The notes under the pieces are model-generated. The model had not been told where the DNA came from. It made no database searches and was given only the letters and a program-made list of their open reading frames with translations. A program made the position numbers and the translations under genes. From Agelaius tricolor (Eukaryota > Chordata > Aves > Passeriformes > Icteridae): 64,000 nucleotides of DNA. Positions 1 to 10,163 of the stretch are shown here, one piece after another (within the stretch, counting starts at the first letter, position 1; the number at the start of each line of letters is the position of its first letter). Location of the stretch: positions 22,135,881 through 22,199,880 of the forward strand of contig JALJCS010000001.1 of NCBI GenBank assembly GCA_023055355.1, written 5' to 3'.

Positions 1-2110
1 ATTGCTTAAAGAGAATATTTATTTATTCCTTATACCTGATACACAAAAGGAGCTTCAACACAAAAAGCAGCTTTTGCTGAATTTGTTTTAATAAATGCAG
101 CATGTTTGGTATTTCACTGAAACAATATGCTAACATGCATTTCTGAGCTATTTCTCATCTCAAATTCCCCTTTTCTGCTCTATACTCCATGGCTCTCCCA
201 CACTGCCACAGCACACACAGAGTGGTGGACCTGCAACTTTGCTGGCAATGTTTATTTTCAAAAGACAAATATTGTGCCAGTGTTAACTTCAATTAGGAGA
301 CTTATTTGACAATCTGACTACTCCATCTGATGCCTCAAGGGCAAATTTCAGCACTTTATGAAAGATGTTGGCCAAAGACTGATCTATATGAATAAAATAT
401 AGGGGAGAGAAGTTTTCATGAACATTCGAAAACAAAACTATCAAGAATTAATTGCAAATATTTACATGCAAATAAAGGGGTTGGTTTCTATCTGTGAAGG
501 CTGGTGCATTCAGAAAGAAAGCTGCCACTGCATCCTTTAACTCACCCCACTGTGCCTCTGAATTGCAGGCGTCTCTGGTGGAGTATAATTGATACCACAA
601 GAGGGGCAATTTGCAGCCCCTAAGGGGTGTGGATCCTGCAAGAATCCCATGGGAAGGTGCTCTGCCCACTAGGAACCACACAGGGAGGCTTCACCTCACC
701 ACATCTCCATGGATTTGCTCTGTATTTGAGTATTTTTATTTACACCCAAACATCTGACAGAAGTTCTTTTGTGCTGCTTTTTGATTACTTAAGGGTGCTT
801 TACTCGCAGAACATTTCCAGGGCGTGTAAAAGGCTCCTGTGCTGTTCTGTGAAAAGCTCCTCCCATTGGGCAGAAAGTCACCTGTGGCTGCAGAGAGCCT
901 GCACAAGGCCTGGCACAGCTCAGGAGCACAGAGGCAGCTACACCTGCCCCCCTTGCAGCCCTCGTTCAGCTGAAGCTCCAGGTGCCTTCAGCGGGAGGTT
1001 TGCCCCAGGGCAGACTGAGCTGGCTGCTCCTCTCTGCTGCTGCCAGGGCACTGGGGGAAAGGCAAGGCATGTCACACCACAAGGAAAGGTTTTCCAAATT
1101 GCCTCTACTGCCCCACTCAGGTGCTAGCAACAGGGATTATCCCCACTCCTCTGGAAACTTGGAGCTGGCCTTTGCCACCCCTGCTAGGGGAAAACCACAA
1201 AAGTGGAGGCATTTTCTAGTCCAATCTAGAGTCCTGCAGCTGGAAGGAAGGGCAATGTCTTCGGCACAGAGTTGAAGACGTCACAGAGAGAAAACTGCTC
1301 AGGACAATGGGTCCTGACTGTCTGCAGCTTCTCATCTCACATCCCTGTGAAAGCTGTGCTCAGGTCATGCACTGGGACTCCCCAGCATCACTGGCACCGG
1401 GACAACTCTGCCCCAAAATCCATAGACATGGATGCTACAAGCAGGACCACTGGCCTGTTTACCACTGAGAGAATTGCCCCCAACAGCAGGCAGAGGAAAC
1501 AAAGGTGACATTGTAGCACAACTGAGTGAAAAATTCTTTTTTTCCCCTTTTCTCTCACAGTGTCTGATATGCCACTGCCAAAAAGGTTTCTGTTCCTATG
1601 AGGCCACAAAAGCTGGAATACTTTTTTGAACCAGTTTGGTTGTAATTGTGAGCTGGAAATTATTCTCACAAGAGTTCAGGCCCGTGTAAATTATTCAGAA
1701 GAGACATAACCTTGCTATGTAAGTCTTAATTATAATCTCTAGTACTTTATAGGAAAGATACCACCCCTCATAGCTCCTTTAAGGTCAGGTAAATACCCCA
1801 GGCCTGATCCCTGGATGATGAGACCCTACACATTGGTTCCCAGGGGCAGTTTCTATTTGTATTTGACTGTTCACCCACCCTTATTTCACAGCCAAGCACA
1901 CGAGCAGCTTTTTTCTATAGACTTTAATTCAAAGGTCTCTTGAACTACGGCAGCTGGGAATGTTCTGTTGGAATGACTTTCTGGGGGAAAAATATGCCTT
2001 TTATAAAATTGGGATTTCTTTTATGGGAAAATTTCAATTTTGCCAGAAATTTCTGATTTGCTATTAGAAAAAATCAAACTGATGGCTCCGTGGCTGCTTG
2101 GCTGGAAGGC
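1..2110. other. Gene-free stretch, no recognised element
   Basis: The first 600 bases are AT-rich. About 620-1510 is richer in G and C and contains open frames up to 166 codons. These frames show no domain, compositional bias or splice structure that I recognise, so I read them as chance frames in GC-richer DNA. From 1510 to 2110 the sequence is AT-rich again. I see no repeat or RNA gene here. Confidence 0.6.
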
Positions 2111-2114
2111 TCCT

Positions 2115-2160
2115 GTCGATTTTGTTGTCGTCTGCAGGGAGAGAACAAAATTGACAATAG
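2115..2160. promoter_or_regulatory. Inverted SOX-like motif pair (candidate)
   Basis: GTCGATTTTGTT at 2115-2126 is the inverted partner of AACAAAATTGAC at 2144-2155, with one mismatch and a 17-base spacer. The right arm runs directly into ACAATAG, which fits the HMG-box (SOX) consensus. Such pairs of SOX half-sites in opposite orientation occur in vertebrate enhancers. I see only the motifs; binding or conservation is inference, and chance occurrence is possible. Confidence 0.25.
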
Positions 2161-2280
2161 TCTTCCAGGCAGGCAGCTGGGGAGATGCAGCAGGTCTGGA
2201 AGAGGGAGGAGGGGAGGTTGAGTGCCCTGGCGCTCTGCCGGCCCTGCAGCCCAGCTGCCTCCCCAGCAGCCAGGCTAGGG

Positions 2281-2316
2281 GGAAGGCGAGGAGAAGGAGG
2301 AGGAGGAGGAGGAGAG
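2281..2316. repeat. GGA-rich purine tract
   Basis: Imperfect GGA/GAA triplet repeat, purine-only over most of its length. It lies inside a locally GC-rich block (about 2160-2400). It accounts for the arginine run seen in one plus-strand frame here, so that frame should not be taken as a protein. Confidence 0.8.
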
Positions 2317-2439
2317 GCAGGCATGGGGTGGCCAGCCTGCAGCAGCCTGCTGATGAGGCTCCCGCCGCTCTCCCTTTTTGCCAGGCAGCTGGCACGCCCC
2401 AAGAAATTCCAGTTTGCTTCCCCAGAAGAGATTTTTCTT

Positions 2440-2441
<2 letters not shown>

Positions 2442-2481
<40 letters not shown>
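2442..2481. repeat. T40 homopolymer
   Basis: An uninterrupted run of 40 T, preceded by a short T/C-rich lead-in. It produces polyphenylalanine and polylysine stretches in the overlapping frames. It could be the poly(A) tail of a minus-strand retrocopy, but the sequence on the side where the body would lie (above 2482) shows no recognisable transcript, so I call it a simple homopolymer. Its length may be unreliable in the assembly. Confidence 0.9.
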
Positions 2482-2499
2482 CTGGAGAGCAATTACTGG

Positions 2500-4080
2500 T
2501 GGAGGAAAAAAAAAGCTTAAAAACAAAATTTAAAATATCACAGTTTAAGGTGGTGAAGGGAGAGGGATAATTTCAAAATGACTGTTTTCTCATGAAAAGG
2601 TATTTCTATGATTTACACAGCTCTATTTTACACCTGGTACTATACTGGTGGGAAAAAAAACTTCTGTTCTCTGTTTTGGTAAGAAGTACAATGCAAGAAA
2701 TAAATACGCCTGCATGGCTAGCAAAAGAACCCCACTAGTCACACTTCAGATTGATTTGGATAAGTCACAGAACAAGGGTAAATGTCTCCTTCTGTGCCTC
2801 AAAGTGTCTGGTGGGAGCAGTGATCCCAGGTCAAGTAGCAGCACTGCCTTTACCAACAAAGCCAGACCCCAAAATTCCCACCAACCCTGTGCCTCTGCCC
2901 ACAGTTAAGCAACAACCAGAGAAATCTTTTAAAACCAAAAAGAAAGCAGAAATACATTGGCAAGTTCATTCTGATGCAATTTCAAAGGGCTGGCTAATAA
3001 ATCCTAAAATTCAAGGATATTTATGGAATTGGTCACAGACCAATTGCAATTACATAGCCTGAGTACAAGGCAGTGAGTGTGTCTTGCTGTAACATAGACC
3101 ATAAACCAGTATCTGAGCCCACTGCAGGCTGTTTTGCGGGCTGTGAAGCCTCTTCCATTGTGTGTTGCGTGTGTGCCTCAACCTTTCTGAACACATTCAA
3201 GTTAGCTCCTGTTTATTCCACACTGACAAAAAGCAGTAGAAGCTGAAAATATAATGACAGGAGGAAAACACAGATTCACTTCGTGACTCTAAAAATATTT
3301 AGCCCCAGTAATGTGTTGGGGGCCACCCTTTGAGATTTCACACACAAAAGCACTCTCATTCTTGCAAGACTCATTATTCTTATGATCCTAAGCAGATTTT
3401 TGTAAAAGAGAAAGAGCAAGGGTAATGAAATATTTGAATGATAACATTCAGTAAATCAGAAAAAATATTTCTACGAGTACCTTGAAATAAAAAATATTTT
3501 TATATATTCCAATAATCCATCCCTGATTTCTATATTCCAATTATCTGTTCTATAGATACTGTGTGGTCCATGACATCACTATTGATAAAGCAGCAAAAGG
3601 TAATTGTATCACCACAGAGCAACATCAGCAGAGCAGAAGGGCAAATATGAATTTAATTGTAGGCTCTCTATTATTATTTTATAGTGTAGGTTTTTGGATA
3701 ATTTATTAATCCTAACAAAGACGAGTGATTTGGAGGCTGCATATTTTTTATTTCTTAGGAGTTATTTTATTTGATAATGACATTAAATATTAGAAACTAT
3801 AACAGCTGGTGTGTTTATCCTTACTTGAGTGTATTAACCTCTTTAGCCCTTTTTTCCAGAAGAAGGATTCAGCATTACAGATTTGACTGTCAGCTGCAGT
3901 GCCTGGCGGCCCGTTGGATTGGCACCCTGACAGAATCGAAAGTCCAGTGCTGCAAGTAAACATGGATGACATTGCAGATAGATAGAACTGGCTGACTTGA
4001 GGCACCTGCAGCTGTTTGCACCAGAATAAAAGCAAAGGTTGTGTTCACTGGAGTGGAAAAACACTGAATTTACCTCTAGT
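2500..4080. other. Gene-free AT-rich stretch with small motif clusters
   Basis: No coding frame is credible. CTAAAAATA at 3289-3297 fits the MEF2 consensus. A 15-base unit of the form TATATTCCAATNATC occurs twice, at 3503-3517 and 3531-3545, 28 bases apart. The T- and A-rich sequence from 3410 to 3790 is of the kind seen in conserved non-coding DNA, but conservation cannot be judged here. Confidence 0.5.
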
Positions 4081-4095
4081 TATTTTGCCTGGGAA

Positions 4096-4112
4096 CCCCC
4101 CCCCCCCCCCCC
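4096..4112. repeat. C17 homopolymer
   Basis: An uninterrupted run of 17 C, followed a few bases later by a T-rich run. It is a simple tract with no associated element. Long C runs are error-prone, so the exact length is uncertain. Confidence 0.9.
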
Positions 4113-4654
4113 AATTTATTTTTTTTCCTGGTTGTATATTTTGGAATCTTTCCACTAAAAGCATATTAGGCTGAAATACCTAAGTGAAAAAATCCGCCAG
4201 ACACCAGAGGGTTCTATGACCTATTTCCCCCCACTCCCTTTTTTTTTCTTAAATTCATTGAACAGTTTCCTCACCAGTTTCTGCCCGGTAAAATTCACTT
4301 TTTACCAGTATTAATACTGGGTTGCAGGGAAGGATGAGAACACTGAATAGCCGAAAACAATTCTCAGCAGCTGATTTTTCAAATGTTGAATAGATAGAAA
4401 CACTTATAAGCAGCTATATTTTTTTTTTTTTTAACACAGAATACACAAGGACTGCCACAAGTGACAGTACAACAGCATACCTAACCATTTTGCTCAGCAA
4501 AATCTCTTGATCTCTTTAGCACTCCCACTTCCCAGGACAGGTCCTCAAAGTCCTTGGAAACAAGGAAGACAGCACAGGAACTTAGCAGCAACTCTCACTG
4601 GTAGGCTGTGATAGATCTGCACAGCAGCCTCATAGCCAGAATATTCATTTCTGG

Positions 4655-4825
4655 AGCATGGAGGATCTCGGCGTGCTTTACAAACAGCATTTAATTGCCA
4701 TAATCCCCAGTAAAAGTATTATATCTAGTTCACCAGTAGATAAACTGACGCACAGAGAGCTTAGGGGACTTGCCCAAGGTCACACTCTGAGTCAGTGGTG
4801 AGCCAGTGACAAAGATGTGGCTGGG
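4655..4825 (-). mobile_element. MIR-like ancient SINE fragment
   Basis: The plus strand reads, in order, a degraded GCACTTTACAAA-type segment, an AAACTGACGCACAGAGAG block (4741 onward), then GACTTGCCCAAGGTCACAC and AGTCAGTGG. This order matches the reverse complement of the MIR SINE core and 3' region, an ancient amniote element found in mammals and in sauropsids. It is therefore in minus orientation and heavily diverged. MIR core sequences are sometimes co-opted as enhancers; nothing here shows that directly. A related MIR-type subfamily is the main alternative. Confidence 0.75.
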
Positions 4826-7790
4826 GGCAGACGGCACAACCCAGGGGTGATGCCGTGCCGGGGAAGCTGCTCTCTCCAGAGCAAGATCAGCAGCTGGACT
4901 GACAAACGAGTGGGAGAGGGGAGGGTAGGTAGGTATGACAGAAATGAGGTGTTTGATGGCTGGGCTTTTCCCCTATGCCACCTGCATCCCTTTATAATAG
5001 TGGATCATTTACATTTTTAAAGAAAGTGTATTCTTTTTCATCATGGGCCACTGGTGGGCCTCGCGCTATCTTTTGTGTGGCACCCCTGCTAACAGAGGTG
5101 GCGGAGTATCAATCACAGCTTTCCCTGGGGTCATACCTTACTATGCTGGCTCTTGATCAGAAAGAAGCAGATGGTTATTTACAAACAAAATAATCAAGAC
5201 CTCAAGAAGGTTGGGGTTTTTTTCCCCAAACCCTCCTACAGATGAGGCCAAAACAAGGCAGAGTTTCTCGTGTCCCCTCCTGCCAGCTTTCAAGGACACT
5301 GCTTGTCCTACCAGCACCTTTAAATGCGTTATCTGTTAAATTTGCCAGAGAAATGTGTGGCACCTGACAGAGTAGAGTTGCCTTAGATTATTCAGTGTCT
5401 TTCATGAGGATCTGGCACTTAAACCACAGTGTGAATTACTGCTAGATTATTGTGCAGGAATATTGTTATCTGCCCTACACTACATGTTTGCAATCAGTTC
5501 TTTACAAGCAACGCACAGGCTGCCTTTGAATTTTTTTCAGTAGTCATGGTCACCCTCCTTCTTTATTTAGTGTTAAGTGTTATTCATTTAGCAGTAAAAA
5601 ATGAACAAAAGGGAAGAAAGCAGGTGCTCTAAGTTTACTCTACAGCCAGCTGTCAGGAAGACACACTTTACTTATTTATTTATTTTTTTTGTGGCACATA
5701 AAGGGGATTTATTGAAAGTGTTGGGGGAAAAAATATGAAGCATACGTTCAATCAGTCTTTTCTGTAATCAATAAGGTTACTGAAGCAGAAAAAAACTATA
5801 ATGAGTTGTCACAGAATTTGAATTCCCATTTACTTCCTTTTATATGTATTCAGGCAGAAAATCATCATGGAAAGTGAAAGTTGGGAAGCAAGGCCTGGCT
5901 GTGACTCTTGGGTTGGACTTATTTTGAATTTTCCAGGTAGCATTTGACCAACTGTTGGCTGAGTGACAGGGGCAGGAGAAGTCATAGGCACCAAGGTGCA
6001 ATTTCCTCGCATTTCAGGTGGAGAAACCCCCTGGTGAAGTATGGCTGATCTTCCTTTTAGAAGATGCTCTGCCACAATGATAGATCCAACTGAGCTCACT
6101 TGTAAATTCCTTACCCCTCTAAGTATTCAGCATTTCCAGCCAGGGGTCAAAATGTCCCCAGCTCTAATGTAAAGGGAAGAAGAGCCCAGGATGTTCACTT
6201 AACACATAATTCCAAAGGTGTCTGGAGGAGATTTGACCATATAGCCCAACAGCTTTCACTTCCCAGCATGTTTAGAATTTCTTAAAAGCATTGCCAAAGC
6301 ATGTAGAAAAGGAAGGCAACAAAATCCTTTCCTCACATCAAGGCATACTTCTGAGGATCCAAGGATCCATGGATTTAAGGCACACACTACCTTGAATTGG
6401 TTTGGTCTCAAATATTTTTCTTTAGGAATCACCCAACATGGTATCATTTGCTCAGTCTGCTTTCAGTTTGTCTTACCTTATCTTCCAAAAATTCTCATTT
6501 TTCCTCAGTGTTCATCTTTAAATTTTTTTCCCCAAATCTTCATCCAAAGGCTATGAGCTTTGATTTTAAAATATCCTGGTACTTCATGGCCTTGTAACTC
6601 ATGTGTTTCCTCCCCACTCTGACAGCCTGGTCGCCCTTTGGCTCCATGATTCACTAGTCCCACTGAGAAACTGCAGAACACCTTTTATTTATACGAGTAT
6701 GTTATATTTATATGATAGAGAATGAATGATTTGATCTTAACACTTGTCAGTGCATCTTGGGAAAGGTAGGCAAATACCTGACCCACATAAAAGAATAAGA
6801 AATAAGGTATCTGAAATCCAAACTCTAGCAGCCAATATAGTGGTTTTTAAAACACAGGCTCCTGGTAACTATCAGTTTAAAATTAAAAACTTTCTCTTGT
6901 GTGTTTCTACACATGTAAAGACAAAATATGGAAAATTCCAGAGTAGATAATTTTCATAAAGCATAAAAGCCAACTGGTCACCCAAATAAATATATATGGA
7001 AACTTTGTGACCCTCTCTAGACATCGATCAATTCTTTCATTCTTTGAAAGCTTCTGAAGTGTGCTATCTCCACCAGCACATCATCTTTTGTTGATAAGGA
7101 TTTCAACTTTAACCTAAATGGTAAAGCCGATGCTAAACTGAAAAGAATTTTCTCTGAATGGCTCTAATTCTTCCCTCTTTTCTCCTTGTTATTTTTTTTC
7201 CTTTCCTTTCTATTTACTGGTTTTTAATTTTTTTCTTTTTTTTTTTATACTGAAAATCATAGGATTGAGGCAGGGAAAATACAGCACATTGCCAAAATCA
7301 CATAAATTTTAATGGCTTTCCTGTTCACTTAACCCCACATCAACAGTGTGACCTTGCTAGTCTGAACCATGAACCATCAGGGTGTGGAGGCCAAGAGCAG
7401 GGTGGATCTGGCCTTGCTCCAGTGTCTATTGCAGAAAGGAAACTGTGGGGCATTTTGTGGGATATTTTTGAAAACACTGCATGTCTTTTTCAAGACACTT
7501 GTGCCCTAATTACATGGAAGCTGGCAGTAGATTTGGTAACCAGTCAGCACCCACCTCCAACAAGACTGACACACAATTAGCACTTGTGCAGCACATGTTA
7601 CTCAAGCTCTTTCTAATAATCTGTATTTCTTCAGCATAACCTAAATTTTTAGTCATCCTTCATTTCCAGGATATTTACACACCCCAAAGTTCTTAATGGC
7701 TTTGTTCTCCGAGGTAAGGAATTCTAATTACTGTTAACAGGAAGGAAATTTAAGAATGGAGAAAGACTTAAGGAAAGATTTTTTTAAAGG
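4826..7790. other. Gene-free stretch, no recognised element
   Basis: Mostly AT-rich unique sequence. A moderately GC-rich patch at 4840-5110 contains no recognisable exon. Around 5320-5480 there is a dense, non-repetitive AT-rich block with a RUNX-like AACCACA site. Frames of 60-90 codons on both strands have no family resemblance that I know. Confidence 0.55.
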
Positions 7791-7799
7791 TATACTAAC

Positions 7800-8225
7800 A
7801 CCACAAGACATAGAGGCATGTATCATTAGTCCAGAAAGGACAAAAGCAATGATCTTCTCTGACCTCTTGTACTATGCAGGCCACTTAACTTCCCCAAATC
7901 CAAGCATTTTAAGTAGAGCAAATCTTTCAGAAAAACATTCCATCTTAATTTTAAAATTTCCACTGGTGTAGAAAGTGCCACAACCCTTGGCAGTTTGTTC
8001 CAAAGGTTAATTACATTCCCACAGAAAAATGTGCACCTGATTTTTAATCTGAATTTGTCCCTATAAAACTTCGAGCCTTCAGAGCCTGCTATTTAACAGA
8101 CTGAAGAGGCTTCATTTTAAAAATTGCATTCCCCATGGAGGCAATTAGTGTGGGATTATCTCACTCAACGTTAACCACGCAGAAATGAAGCATCTTGTCT
8201 CACCCAGTGTTTGGGGATCTTTCTG
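7800..8225 (-). mobile_element. CR1-type LINE, ORF2 C-terminus and 3' region (fossil)
   Basis: Read on the minus strand, about 8085 to 7826 gives one open frame whose sequence fits the C-terminal end of CR1 ORF2: KFYRDKFRLKIRCTFF, then NLWNKLPRVV, matching the conserved pattern of aromatic residues and WN-LP-VV near the end of CR1 polyproteins. A TAA stop lies at 7826-7828. The following minus-strand sequence resembles the CR1 3' tail (a degraded GTCAGA-GATGATC and TCC-TTCTGG pattern). The frame breaks upstream near 8090, yet similarity continues to about 8225. It is an inactive, very old copy, in the same orientation as the RT fragment at 8913-9530 and probably part of the same insertion. 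Confidence 0.8.
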
Positions 8226-8904
8226 TAACCAATTGAGAGAAACAGGTGCTACCTGAGGGCAATCCATTGCAGCTATCCCAGTACAGATTAGTTGCTCACT
8301 GGAGATATATAAATTCTGCACTGACTGAATAAGGGGACAAAGTAGTGAGTTTAAACCCTATTTTTGTCATTCGCATGGACAAAATGGGACAAAACAAATC
8401 CCATCATTCTGGACTGGGATCAGCATACTTCATTAGTCTTCTGTTTTCTGAAGGAAAATAATTCCTTGAGCTCTTCATCATAAATCACCTCTTGCAGTTC
8501 CTTACATGCTCTTTGGGGCATTCTCCCAGCTACTCAGCTTATTAGCATCCCTCTTGAGATGGATTCACAATGGGAATGCCAATATTAGCAATAATATAAA
8601 CCCACCCTGCTCAGACCTGACATTCCCTTCTGAACATGCAATTATAACCCTTTTAGGTACCATACTGCACTGGAAGTTTTGTTTCACTGATTATCCACCT
8701 GTAATGAGTTCAAAGTACTTTTAAAAGTTACAGCTGTTACAGTAAAGTCTATAAAGCCAACTTTTGCTGTTTCTAGACAAAAAAAAAAAAAAAATAGTTT
8801 TTGTCCAAAACATCTCGCTTATCAGCAACACATTCATTTTAATAATGTCTACTTTCCCAGTGTCTGTGTGGTCTGTAAGTGTAGTCTATATAAGCTATAT
8901 AATC
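8226..8904. other. Unaligned segment between two CR1 fragments, with an A16 tract
   Basis: In an intact CR1 this position would carry the rest of the RT palm, including the (F/Y)ADD catalytic motif, and the thumb. I cannot find the ADD motif in any minus frame. The segment contains a run of 16 A at 8779-8794. Either the LINE sequence here has eroded beyond recognition or an unrelated piece, possibly a plus-strand retroposed sequence ending in the A run, replaced it. Confidence 0.4.
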
Positions 8905-9530
8905 TATAGGGACTACTTTTCTTTTTTCAGTATGTGTTTAGAAATGTTAAATAGCTTTGGACCCAGAACCATTCTCTGCAGGATTCCAGTGGTGACATAC
9001 TTGCTCAGTGAATATTCCCCATTTACAATTACATACTGAGATGTACCAATTAGCTGGTTTTTAATGCATTCGATGTTTGCTGCAATGATTTTGTAGCATT
9101 CTCCTTTAGTAACCAAAATGTCAGGTGGTACCAAGTCAAATGCCTTACAGATATCTAAGTACATTACATCAGTGCCATTACCTTTCTCAACCAAGCTTGT
9201 AATCTCATAAAAATGATATCAAGCCGGTTTGACAAGATCTATTTTCCATAAACCCATGTTGAAAGGCATTAATTATATTACCTTCCTTTAATTCCTTATT
9301 AATCAAGTCTCATATCAGCTGTTCCAGTATTTTGCCTGGGATCGATGTCAGGTTGACAGGCCTATAATTACTCAAGTCATCCCGTTTAACCTTTATAAAT
9401 GTTGGCTCTATATAAGCTTTCTTCCAGCCTTCTGGAACCTCCCCAGGGCACCAAGATTTGTTGAAAATTATCATTAATGGTTCACAGAGCTCCTTTGCAA
9501 GATCTTTCAAAATCTTCCATTACCGTCTGC
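8905..9530 (-). mobile_element. CR1-type LINE, reverse transcriptase N-terminal half (fossil)
   Basis: Two minus-strand open blocks, 9510-9310 and 9194-8913, together encode the early RT motifs of a CR1-family ORF2. Visible in order are GEVPEGWKKA, NYRPVNLTSIPGKILEQLI (the classic NYRPISLTS motif), YLDICKAFD (palm motif A region, catalytic Asp context) and GPKLFNIS (the QGSVLGPLLFNI motif with QG changed). The blocks are joined by recognisable but frameshifted sequence near 9200-9310 corresponding to the QHGF region. The later ADD motif is not seen. CR1 elements copy themselves by target-primed reverse transcription; this copy is broken by frameshifts and cannot be active. The orientation and order fit the C-terminal fragment at 7.8-8.2 kb. 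Confidence 0.88.
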
Positions 9531-10083
9531 AGCCTCTGCCGTGACCATACGTCATTCTTGCCGCAAAAAGGTCTGGGAGATCCATGAGACACTTACTGCA
9601 TCTTCCAGTACCCAAATACCTATGCAAGCCTGGCTGCCAGCAAGCTGCTTAAAGAAAGGAAAACAGTGAAATAAAAAACCCCATCTTTTCCCTACTCTCT
9701 GCCCCTGGGCACTTTAAATATAATTTCTGCACATGAGAGCATATAAATTCATAAGAATGTTCGTCACATAACACTGCCTGGAATAAAACATCTTATGATC
9801 CCACCTCAAACTCAGAAAAAGGGGCCATCATTCCAAGGAATGCCCCAAATTTCTCCTGAGAAGCATGCCTAGTGCTGTAGCACAAGCCTGGTCCCACACT
9901 CTCTGCAGCATCCAAACCCCTGATGTGCTGGACCTTTTGCCCTTTGAAGGTGCAGTTTTCCCTCTATCTGCATCCTGGCACAGCTGAGGTGAAATCAGGC
10001 TAGGGACATACCCCAGCAAGCTGATTCGTTCAATTAGTTTGTAAATACACAATACTGATAAATTCTACATGAAAGAGACTGGC
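9531..10083. other. Gene-free spacer
   Basis: About 9531-9660 may still be diverged LINE sequence upstream of the RT domain, but I cannot identify a motif. The remainder is unique sequence without a credible frame or element. Confidence 0.5.
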
Positions 10084-10158
<75 letters not shown>

Positions 10159-10163
10159 TGTAT
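10084..10163. repeat. (TA)n(TG)n microsatellite
   Basis: A short TA run is followed by about 28 TG units and then an interrupted TATGTGTGTGTATA end. Alternating purine-pyrimidine DNA of this kind can adopt the Z form and is usually length-polymorphic. It is responsible for a poly-His/Thr run in one minus frame. Confidence 0.95.

Noticed and set aside
627..1127. 166-codon plus-strand frame
   Set aside because: No domain, no splice context, mixed low-information composition in GC-richer DNA, and overlapping alternative frames. Length is within chance for this composition.
2442..2481. T40 as the poly(A) tail of a minus-strand retrogene
   Set aside because: The sequence above 2482 shows no recognisable transcript or target-site duplication.
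2040..2570. 176-codon plus frame and 142-codon minus frame
   Set aside because: Both run through the GGA tract and the T40 run, which supply Arg, Phe and Lys homopolymers and prevent stops.
8913..9510. Domesticated reverse transcriptase gene
   Set aside because: Frameshifts between the two blocks, the missing ADD motif and collinearity with an ordinary CR1 indicate a dead LINE.
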